Made by a program: the position numbers and the translations under genes. This document shows, in pieces, positions 26,969-35,300 of a stretch of DNA of 64,000 bases (the stretch's first letter is position 1; the number at the start of each line of letters is the position of its first letter). The stretch is from an uncultured Lachnospiraceae bacterium (lineage in GTDB: Bacteria; Bacillota; Clostridia; Lachnospirales; Lachnospiraceae), in the NCBI GenBank assembly GCA_902779395.1, contig CACZBK010000009.1:1-64000 (forward strand). The letters are read 5' to 3'. The notes below the pieces were generated by a model. It worked only from the letters and a program-made list of their open reading frames with translations, ran no database searches and was not told where the DNA came from.

Positions 26969-27053
26969 AAGTATACTAAAATAATTAGCTTTATCAATAG
27001 CCTACGCACTAAATCACGCAATTCTATCTTTAAATGCAAATATCTATATATTT
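26969..27053 (-). promoter_or_regulatory. 85-bp promoter module (copy 1)
   Basis: Minus strand: TTGATA-N16-TATACT promoter (-35 at 26997-26992, -10 at 26975-26970) preceded by GTGATTT and the block ATATATAGATATTTGCATTT. The same 85 bp, without gaps and about 80 percent identical by eye, occurs at 44638-44722 upstream of the dGTPase gene. The conserved upstream blocks suggest a common regulator. It would drive the AgrD-like/ABC operon with a leader of about 270 nt. Confidence 0.6.
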
Positions 27054-27177
27054 AGCAATACAATTTTTCATAAATACACAATTTCAAAATATGAAAAAAC
27101 ACCCCTTGACGGTTCAATAACTTCATTAACGGCGTCCTGTTCCTCCCCTCCTCATATTTACTTTAAAATTTCCTAAA

Positions 27178-28050
27178 AAGCCCTGTAAACACAACATTTC
27201 GGCATATAAAAAACAGACCCTGGAGAAACAGTTTCTGGCCTCAGATAAGGTCTGTTTTATAAAAGTATATGACTTTTTGTTAGGCTGTCAGAGGATAATG
27301 TCGAGTACTGTGCTGCCCCAGAGAAGCTGGAATGCATTATCCAATGATATTATTACAGCCCATATTTATGAGGGTATATTATAATCACAAAACAAAGTAC
27401 TTTCATGAGAGTAAAACCGAATTTTACGGATCGTACGCTTTATAGCTTTTTATGGAAAAGTACTTGCCGTTTACAAAGACCCTGGAGAAACGGTTTCTGG
27501 CCTCAGATAAGGTCTGTTTTATAAAAGTATATGGCTTTTGTTAGGCTGTCAGAGGATAATGCTGAGTGCTGTGCTGCCCCAGAGAAGATGGAATGCGTAA
27601 TCCAATGATATTATTACAGCCCATATTTATGAGGGTATATTATAACCACAAAAGAAAGTTGCCAAGTGAACTCCTATCTTCCATGAGCAGAAAGCCAGTG
27701 TTCTGACCGGCAAAGACTGGTGCACCCAGAACAATGTTTCCCACCATGCTCACTGCTCCCGGAAACGTTTAGCAACATTTAAACTTATACATTAAAACAG
27801 GTTCCGCACAAAACCATCGGAACCTGTTTCTATCTCTACAATAGGACATCTGTATAACATTATCGGTGCTCAGTTACGCCCCCCCATCTCTCTCAAAGCA
27901 TCTTACAAAGCCCTGTAAACACACCATTTCAGCATATAAAAAACAGACCCTGGAGAATCGGTTTGTGGTCTCAGATAAGGTCTGTTTTATAAAATTATAT
28001 GAATTTTACAAATCTATCACGTCAACATTTGTTTTCCCTGGCATATTTCA
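27178..28050. repeat. three diverged copies of a terminator-containing repeat
   Basis: Units at 27178-27398, 27478-27658 and 27908-28002 share CCCTGGAGAA, a CTCAGATAAGGTCTGTTTTA end and a hairpin AACAGACC/GGTCTGTT (left arm shortened in copy 2). The first two also share a further roughly 130 bp. The segment 28003-28050 recurs at 34222-34270. No gene is seen between 26.7 and 28.05 kb apart from an IS66 remnant, so this looks like a graveyard of element ends. Confidence 0.7.
27661..27843 (+). pseudogene. IS66-type accessory ORF (tnpA-like) remnant, copy 1
   Basis: About 183 bp nearly identical to 58530-58715. In the better preserved copy it encodes KWTPIFHEQKSSVLTG followed by EWCTQNNVS, the helix-turn-helix start of IS66 TnpA. 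Here a stop replaces W (AAG TGA). It ends in the hairpin AACAGGTTCCG/CGGAACCTGTT followed by TCTATC. Confidence 0.6.
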
Positions 28051-28545
28051 CAAACCTGTAAACTTCTTAGTGCTCCGGATCCTCTTCGGATGTTCATTCT
28101 TTCTCTGTTTGCACAATTCTATATATTCCTTTTTCATCTTTTCAAACTTTTTCTTATTAAAAGGACTATTCATAAAAATACAATAACTTACGCCGTTAGT
28201 GTTATTCAATTCGTCATATAGCTCATTGAGAAGTTTCTGCTGCTTTTTACAAACAAGAGCATAAAGCATATCATGATTTATCTCAGGAGCTCTGGTCTTT
28301 TCAATATATTCCGTTACTCTTTCGGGATCTACCTGATCTATAAGATATACAACGCCCAAACTATCATACCAATGACTGAAAAAGTTTCGAGCCTGCATTG
28401 AACAGATAAGATTGATGTTTTGAGATATCTTATGCTTTAGATCCTGCTCCATAAAAGTAGCAGCTCCTTGCTTAATCTTAGCAACGCATAAATCCTTGTC
28501 AATCAAAAATTCGGAAATGTCAAGATAATCTTTTGTTGATTTCAT
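28048..28545 (-). CDS. hypothetical soluble protein
   Basis: 165 residues, predominantly helical and basic at the C-terminus (KKKFEKMKKEY, HPKRIRSTKK), with no signal peptide or membrane segment. The start is supported by GAGGAGGCAGGTAA before the ATG. No family recognised. It is isolated between a repeat-rich stretch and the STAND ATPase, which is downstream of it in neither operon nor strand sense. A phage- or element-derived function is possible. Confidence 0.6.
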   Translation of the reverse strand: MKSTKDYLDISEFLIDKDLCVAKIKQGAATFMEQDLKHKISQNINLICSMQARNFFSHWYDSLGVVYLIDQVDPERVTEYIEKTRAPEINHDMLYALVCKKQQKLLNELYDELNNTNGVSYCIFMNSPFNKKKFEKMKKEYIELCKQRKNEHPKRIRSTKKFTGL

Positions 28546-28816
28546 TTACCTGCCTCCTCTCTTCAAACCATTTTTGAACATACCGTAACTGTTAACGCTA
28601 TAATTTCCCGCCTTACAGACTACTATTTGCTCCGGCTATCCAAGGAATTTTAGACGCTCGCCAATATGCAGATGCGTATCCTCTTCCAAGAGACTTAAAT
28701 TCTCTCCGCACGAGACAGGTGCAGGTTACAATTGTTACCTGCTTTTATGTATTCTATCAAAATATCATATTCTTATCAATAAGTATTCTCAAAAAAATCT
28801 GAAACGAGTCAATAAA

Positions 28817-31800
28817 TTAATGAATTCTAAATTCATCTAAAAGTACTGCTGCTTTTTCATTTCTTATTTCTGTCAAAGACATCAAGATTTCCTCATATGC
28901 CTCCGTCAACTTCACGCAATTCTTTATTTCATCACTGTAATTAATATATGCCGACAAAACTAACATATCAACTATTAATTGAGAACTCTTAATCTCCTTT
29001 ACAAATTTCTCTTTATAAGCAATATTCTTTTTAAAACATAAACTGATAGATATCAATATTTCTGGCAACAATTTGTCTATATTCAACAAATATATCGTAT
29101 ATAATACATCTTCTAAATGATTTACTCCGTATTTTTCTATTTGAGTATTCAAAAAGTTTTTATTATGAAAATTATACTCAGTATTCACCTTATTAACATC
29201 CCAAATTGTATATCTTCCTCTCCCTAAAAATAATCTTTTTTCAAGTTCATTTTTTACAAAATCGTTTGAAATAACATTCACATACGATTCAAGAATTCTT
29301 ATCTTTTTTTCAATATCCGCCCTTTTCCCCTTTTCTCTATATCCATCAACATAGGCAGCTAAAAATCCACTAAAAATATCTTCATAGAAATCCATCGTAT
29401 CCCATGTAAACATCGAAAAATCTTTTTCCTTAAGTAGGATATCGTAAACTGCAGTTGGATCATTATCTATAACATTCAATTCTCTTTTAAAAAAAGAAGC
29501 AATCTTATATTCTTGATATAAATCTACGATCTCATGAACGCTCTTCTCGTTTCTGGATCTATGCCATATTTCAATCATACAACAAACTATCGATTTTATA
29601 ACTATAACAAAACTTTCATCTTTCGTATTCAACCCACAACTCGCAGTATTACAAAGAATATTAATATCATATTTGCTAATATCAAATTTAGATAGTATCA
29701 GTTCTTTTCCTTCGTACAAATAGTTTTGAATAATTTGCTCTTCCGCACTTTCAAACGCTTCTGCTTTTTCTTCTTGTATCCAATGATCCACACCGCTTAA
29801 TCTAGGCATCATATTAGGAATAAACTTGAAACTATCGTCCTTATGTTTCCTCATCATGAATTCAACATTGAACACTTGATGATTCATCTCGTCTTCTGCA
29901 AGTTTAATAACCGTATTAAAAAACTTCTTTGCAAAATTATTATTTTTAGACAAAAAAACATATACTGTTTCAGATAGTTTACTAATTATGCCGGAATGCT
30001 CCTTATTTACAATACTCTTTAGCATAATTAGAAGAATCCGTTTTTTCAAATTATCCTCTATATTTTTATTCAATTGTTCCCATAATGCTATTTCAAGATT
30101 TACTTCCGCTAGGTATGATTGATTTATAAACACTTTTTCAACACGCCCAGCCCATTCCTTGACAAGTTTATTACGTCGCTCATCCGTAAGACCTGGCGTT
30201 ATAAGAGCAGAAGCAATTAGAGCAATAAGGACTGATTCGAATTTCATCTCTATCATTCTATCCTTATTCATCTTGAAACACAACTTATCAATCCCATTAA
30301 CAATATGCTCAGCAGTAGCCTTTTTCTCGTGAATACTACACATCAAATTGTTTATAGTCTCCATCAATTGTTCTATTGGTTTATTTGCCGCTTCAGTTTC
30401 TTCAATTATTCTTCTTGCTTCTCCTTTTATCGTCGGTTCAATCATTAATGTTTTTTCATCAACTTCTGTCACAATAGCATCCCTAAAGTCCATTTTTTGA
30501 ATCTGTAAGTTTTCATTCGGACAAGAAGCTTCATCGTATAAATCGTATAAATAATTCATTATTGCAGAATATTTATTTTTTATTGCTTGGTCACCATATA
30601 GATATGAAGTCGAAAAATATTGTTGCAAATTACAAGCACATTTTTCATCTTTTTTGTATCGTCTTTCAATTTCCGGCACTCCAATTGAAAGCATTATTTG
30701 TTTTTCAAGTAGTTCCTTAGTTGGATTATGAATAAATTCACTACTGCGCCGAATATCATAGTAAATTAATTCCATACTCGATGCCAAATCCATTGCATAC
30801 CCAGGAAGTTCCTTCCGAAAATTCATTCCAATCGACTCAATAATAGATAGAAGCAGAATATTATTTGATTTCTCATATATAGTTGCCCGAACATAGTCAG
30901 TCAAAGCTTTTATATACGAGCTGTCTGAGGAATATTTGATTGTATTGATTAGTGTTTTCTTTATTGCAAAAATTATATCCGTTAAGACTACCGGAAGATT
31001 ATGTTCCATGGCATCCGCCATCCACAAACTTTCATTCCCCCAATATTCTCTTATCTTATTTTCTTCTGCAAAAAAAATCTTTATACTTTCAATGTCATTG
31101 GACACAATCTCAGAAAAAGTATGTACAGCATAATTAATAAATGATAAAGCCCATTCAAAGAAAACATTAAAATGATATCTCATAACTAGCCATATAAAAG
31201 AATTTTCATATACACCATTCTTCCTATTATCATAATAATCAGCATTACCAGAAAGGCCATATGATCTTGTTTTATCCATGCCAGATTTTACATAAGCATA
31301 TGGAGAATAGTTTCTTAATTCTTTTTTTCTCCATAGAATTTCTGCCGATTTGCATGCTAATTCTGGTAATTCCATTGCAAATGAAGTTGTACACCGTTTA
31401 ACAATTGATACTAATACTTTTTCTGAAACACTTTCTTTTCTACTTTCAGCAGACTGATATTCGACTATCATCTCCCTAACGAAATTAGCCACCCATTGTT
31501 TAGATGATTCTGTCATTTTAATAACTATTAAGAATAACTGTACAATTTCATCCCCATATTCATAAAATGAATTTGATTGTTTTCCTTTTTCGATTAATTC
31601 CTCAATAAATTTGATTATGATTATACATGCTTTTTCCTTTCCAACATTTGTTTTATTTAAGCTATCCGCGTAATCATCACATAGTTTAATGATTGAAGAT
31701 CTATTGTTCACATAATCAATTCTCTCGTCATAAATCAAATTGATTAAACACTCCCTTGCTGCTCCTACGGGTGTAACTTGCATCACTAATGGTGAATGTG

Positions 31801-33490
31801 TTATCTTTGCATCAAACGCATACAAATTTGTTATTTTCATTAAACTTACTATCAACGATTCATTGAAAAGGCTATAAAATTCATCAAAAAACAATCCACA
31901 ATACTTTGATTTTACTATCCCTATTTCAGTTTGCTTTTTCCAATTTTTATCTATATCATCATCCCTTAACAATGTATAAATAAACTTTTCCCTGTCAAAT
32001 TGTACGAATAGCTTATTAGAAATCCAAATCTGATATCTCCTATATCTACACTTTCCCAATTTCTCAATCTCAGAAAAAAAGATGTTATATTCTCCATGAC
32101 ATGAATCAAATGCTTTATCTATATGTCTTTCAAAACAAATATCCTCAAAAATATCATATTTCAAGCGTATCTTATTTGCGCTTTTAACAATAATTCCTTC
32201 TGATTGCAAAGTTTCTAGTATGTTACTTTCTAGAATATCACTATCCACGCCAACAGAGAAATTCTTTGCACGCTCAAACACTATACTTTCAACCGCTTTT
32301 CGGATATTACTTTGCAAGACCCCATATTTCTTGCACTTATCTTTTAGACAAACCACTTTTTCCCATATTAGATTTCTAAAATCATTTTCATTTTTTATAT
32401 TCTCTTCTATAAATCCACCAGATATAATAAGATTTATGTAAAATGGTGAATGTAATAAATCCGCATATTTTTTATTCTTTCGTAAAGAAGATATAATTGG
32501 ATATTTCTTTGCAATTCTATCCACCTCAGCTGCTGTCAAATCCGGAATTTCATATGTTTTAATTCTATATTTTGTATTTATCTTCATAAATGCAGAGCTA
32601 TCTGTGCTTCTACAAGAAGTAATAACTAGCACATTATTATATTTTTCTGCAATTCTATATATATCCTGTAGTAATAAAAACGAATTATTACCGCAATCAG
32701 CAATAAATTCAATAGCATCGATAAAAATATATAATAAATCTATATCTAGCCACTGAATTGCATCCTCCAAATCACAATCCCATAATGCATTTACTCCATT
32801 CACCATAGACAGATTTTCTGCTCTAGTTACCAACACATATTCTTTTTCATTTAGGAGCTTTTTACAAACAACCGATTTTCCTGATCCTGCATTACCCTGT
32901 ATTGATATAAATCTATCCCCATCTGCAATTATCTTTCTAATTAGTTCGTTTCTGTCTATTTCATATTCACCGTTAATGAGTTCTTCAATGTTTTCAAGTT
33001 CTATCGCTTTACTACGCTCTACTGCACGTAAAAACTTCGTAATATTATCTTTTTGTGACTGATTCTGGATTGAATCAAGTTTATCCTCAATCTGTAAACT
33101 AGATTTTAAAAGTGTTTTATGTACAACCCTTTCTCCGCTTGACATTCGTGACATTGTTTCTTTGTTATATTCTGACAAAATTCCACTAATAATCAATGAT
33201 AATTGTGTTTTCTCTTCGTAATTATTTACCAGTTCTTTATTTTGCTCAAAAAAACCTCTTATGATATTATCTATTTCCTTGTCAGAAAAAATATAGTCAT
33301 TATACTTTTCCCCCATTTCAGTTTTAAACTTATCGAGATATCTCTGAACTAGCGGATCATCAGAATCCCACTTACTAATATTTATACCATTTTTCTTTAT
33401 TTTACCTTTTATTATCTGTAACCAGTTTCTTCCAGCCTCTTCAAAAGTGACCATAGAGCCAAGTAAACCTATTACTGCATTCAAATCCAT
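28817..33490 (-). CDS. very large STAND-type P-loop ATPase (Avs/NACHT-like)
   Basis: 1557 residues. The N-terminal 180 residues are helical with no recognised effector domain. The NTPase core has Walker A GNAGSGKS (199-206), an extended Walker B LLYIFIDAIEF (252-262) and sensor VLVITSCR (287-294), as in NACHT/AAA STAND proteins. The remaining 1150 residues are helical, consistent with a repeat-built sensor region. Size and layout match Avs-like anti-phage receptors, which recognise a phage protein and trigger an N-terminal effector; that function is inference. It stands alone, with no co-directional partner within 270 bp, in a lower-GC setting. Confidence 0.75.
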   Translation of the reverse strand: MDLNAVIGLLGSMVTFEEAGRNWLQIIKGKIKKNGINISKWDSDDPLVQRYLDKFKTEMGEKYNDYIFSDKEIDNIIRGFFEQNKELVNNYEEKTQLSLIISGILSEYNKETMSRMSSGERVVHKTLLKSSLQIEDKLDSIQNQSQKDNITKFLRAVERSKAIELENIEELINGEYEIDRNELIRKIIADGDRFISIQGNAGSGKSVVCKKLLNEKEYVLVTRAENLSMVNGVNALWDCDLEDAIQWLDIDLLYIFIDAIEFIADCGNNSFLLLQDIYRIAEKYNNVLVITSCRSTDSSAFMKINTKYRIKTYEIPDLTAAEVDRIAKKYPIISSLRKNKKYADLLHSPFYINLIISGGFIEENIKNENDFRNLIWEKVVCLKDKCKKYGVLQSNIRKAVESIVFERAKNFSVGVDSDILESNILETLQSEGIIVKSANKIRLKYDIFEDICFERHIDKAFDSCHGEYNIFFSEIEKLGKCRYRRYQIWISNKLFVQFDREKFIYTLLRDDDIDKNWKKQTEIGIVKSKYCGLFFDEFYSLFNESLIVSLMKITNLYAFDAKITHSPLVMQVTPVGAARECLINLIYDERIDYVNNRSSIIKLCDDYADSLNKTNVGKEKACIIIIKFIEELIEKGKQSNSFYEYGDEIVQLFLIVIKMTESSKQWVANFVREMIVEYQSAESRKESVSEKVLVSIVKRCTTSFAMELPELACKSAEILWRKKELRNYSPYAYVKSGMDKTRSYGLSGNADYYDNRKNGVYENSFIWLVMRYHFNVFFEWALSFINYAVHTFSEIVSNDIESIKIFFAEENKIREYWGNESLWMADAMEHNLPVVLTDIIFAIKKTLINTIKYSSDSSYIKALTDYVRATIYEKSNNILLLSIIESIGMNFRKELPGYAMDLASSMELIYYDIRRSSEFIHNPTKELLEKQIMLSIGVPEIERRYKKDEKCACNLQQYFSTSYLYGDQAIKNKYSAIMNYLYDLYDEASCPNENLQIQKMDFRDAIVTEVDEKTLMIEPTIKGEARRIIEETEAANKPIEQLMETINNLMCSIHEKKATAEHIVNGIDKLCFKMNKDRMIEMKFESVLIALIASALITPGLTDERRNKLVKEWAGRVEKVFINQSYLAEVNLEIALWEQLNKNIEDNLKKRILLIMLKSIVNKEHSGIISKLSETVYVFLSKNNNFAKKFFNTVIKLAEDEMNHQVFNVEFMMRKHKDDSFKFIPNMMPRLSGVDHWIQEEKAEAFESAEEQIIQNYLYEGKELILSKFDISKYDINILCNTASCGLNTKDESFVIVIKSIVCCMIEIWHRSRNEKSVHEIVDLYQEYKIASFFKRELNVIDNDPTAVYDILLKEKDFSMFTWDTMDFYEDIFSGFLAAYVDGYREKGKRADIEKKIRILESYVNVISNDFVKNELEKRLFLGRGRYTIWDVNKVNTEYNFHNKNFLNTQIEKYGVNHLEDVLYTIYLLNIDKLLPEILISISLCFKKNIAYKEKFVKEIKSSQLIVDMLVLSAYINYSDEIKNCVKLTEAYEEILMSLTEIRNEKAAVLLDEFRIH

Positions 33491-33819
33491 TTTATTATCC
33501 CCCTAACAACCCTTTCCTTTCCGACTGTATAATTGTCGTAAAAGTGTTTATATCACAATAACATATAATTAGATTCTTTGCTTCAAATCCCATCAACGCT
33601 TTATATCATCATTTATTGTCACTGACATAATTATATCGCGCAATTATTTTTATGCAATGTTTTTTCTCGATCAATTGTTACCCCTGTGACATCGTCATAT
33701 CGATTAAACCCTTGACATCCTCTATTATTATATCTGCCAATATAATATATCATCAGATAAATGACTGATTTAGTTCAATAGTTATTATCAGACCACGATT
33801 TATATGCTCTATATAAACT

Positions 33820-33856
33820 ATTCAGAGCAGCCGAAAATATCTATGCTGCTCTGAAT
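33820..33856. terminator. hairpin
   Basis: ATTCAGAGCAGC pairs perfectly with GCTGCTCTGAAT (12 bp) around 13 nt; no strong T-run follows. It lies upstream of the STAND gene in a 1.3-kb gene-poor stretch. Confidence 0.45.
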
Positions 33857-33915
33857 GGAATTCTTATATAAAATTATAGATTAACTATTTGTATTCGGAA
33901 TAGGAAAATGATTTT

Positions 33916-34131
33916 TTATATGTTGTTTCCGCTTTCACTTATCCGTATTGTAACAAAATAGTCTAAACCGCTTCCTGCCCAGTTCGTTGTGTGAAAGGAA
34001 AATGTTACATACGCATAATCATTAAACATCCACAAATACTGTCCTGTCCCACTTGTTAACCAAGCCCTAATGTCGTCCAATTCGCTAAATAACTTTTTAT
34101 ATCATCTTGATCCAATCCACAAAAGCAGGCG
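33916..34131 (-). pseudogene. C-terminal relic of an unknown protein
   Basis: The minus strand reads IRAWLTSGTGQYLWMFNDYA, then VTFSFHTTNWAGSGLDYFVT and a stop. An overlapping frame upstream reads GLDQDDIKSYLANW, so a frameshift joins the two parts. The beta-rich ending suggests a secreted or surface protein, but no family is recognised. The neighbouring 34132-34540 holds no gene, only a copy (34222-34270) of the repeat found at 28003-28050. Confidence 0.45.
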
Positions 34132-34548
34132 TCTGTCACCATAAACACTTACCGCACCACTTCGCTGGTGCGCAACGTTCAGGACACACTTGAGGACTTA
34201 CGTATTTCATGAGAGTAAAAATGAATTTTATGAATCTATCACGTCAACATTTGTTTTCCCTGGCATATTTTGCGTTTTGCGCCTTACTCCGCAGAGTTAA
34301 ATTCCGATTGGATATCCGCACTCCCAACAAGCTTCACTTGCTTTTATAATCTGTTACCTGCATACCCGCGAAGCCTTGAAAACACTGGGATTTATACTCG
34401 TACACTTTCCCTTACGCTTTCCCTTGTGTTATGTCGTTTTATAAGGGCATCCGATGCTCATAAGGGCAAACACAAGGGCAAGGAAATCTAATAACACAAC
34501 ATAAAACAAAACGGTGATCGACTGTTGAAATGCTTTATTTCTATAAAA

Positions 34549-34584
34549 GAAACGGCTCTTACTGTATAATACAAGAGTCGTTTC
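34549..34584 (-). terminator. bidirectional terminator after the secreted-protein operon
   Basis: GAAACGGCTCTT pairs with AAGAGTCGTTTC (one G-T pair). On the minus strand it is followed by TTTTATAG. It closes the 43171-34777 operon. Confidence 0.6.
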
Positions 34585-34841
34585 TTATTATGGTAATATC
34601 AAAAAAAACATAAAATCGTCCTTTGAATTTAAATTCCTCAGCTATGCATACTACCTCATTCTGGCGGCATCTTACCTTTTCACCACATACCGTTTCCGGC
34701 TAATGCCTATCGAGCAATAATCTGATTATGCTCTATTGTATGCGTTGTACACAGTTCCGCTAAAATCAGTAAATAATCATTTTTTTCCCTCTGTCACCTT
34801 ACCTATTTTAAAAGAAAAAAATGGGCCTAAGGTATATGGAT

Positions 34842-35300
34842 CTATCTTAACTTTTGGATGATCCCCTTTACACAATGTATTAAAATCAGCTTCCAAATAT
34901 TTCCCCTTCCATTTATACACATTACATTTGGTATCAGCCAATGTACGGTTAGGATCCTTATAATAGCCTTGTGAACATAATTCTTTATCTCCATCCTCAA
35001 AAAAACTATTTTCAAATAATACACATTAGGAGCACTGCTAGAAATCTGTTCATATACTCCTATAATACATCCGGGAATACATATACCATTTTGCTTAAAA
35101 GTCTTCAGTTTCTTACTGTAGGACAAACAATATACCAAAGGCAATGCAAATGCCGCCCATACACAGGGAATTATGATTTTCGGATAATCTGACAAAAATA
35201 AAATCATCGTAGCCAATCCCCCCAAAAAAATATCTATTATGAGCACAAAAACAGCATTGGATTGCCTGACTGGCTTGAATTTCATTCTTTTATTGACCAT
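34842..35300 (-). CDS. two-helix membrane protein, frameshifted at an A7 tract
   Basis: The annotated frame gives 152 residues: two membrane helices (about 18-38 and 43-60) and a region to VYYLKIVF. After that it becomes an unlikely basic stretch. A shift at the homopolymer 34999-35005 (seven A on the plus strand) restores a soluble continuation reading EDGDKELCSQGYYKDPNRTL and ending VTEGKK at 34777. The protein was therefore probably about 174 residues. It could be a sequencing error, a mutation or slippage-based phase variation. It overlaps the upstream gene by 11 bp and is last in the operon. Confidence 0.6.
   Translation of the reverse strand: MVNKRMKFKPVRQSNAVFVLIIDIFLGGLATMILFLSDYPKIIIPCVWAAFALPLVYCLSYSKKLKTFKQNGICIPGCIIGVYEQISSSAPNVYYLKIVFLRMEIKNYVHKAIIRILTVHWLIPNVMCINGRGNIWKLILIHCVKGIIQKLR

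Noticed and set aside
27178-28002. CRISPR array
   Set aside because: Units are about 95-220 bp, unevenly spaced and diverged, with hairpins and element remnants; there are no uniform short repeats and spacers, and no cas genes.
34270-34491. 73-residue plus-strand frame
   Set aside because: Low-complexity composition, no ribosome-binding site, and it begins within a repeat shared with 28003-28050.
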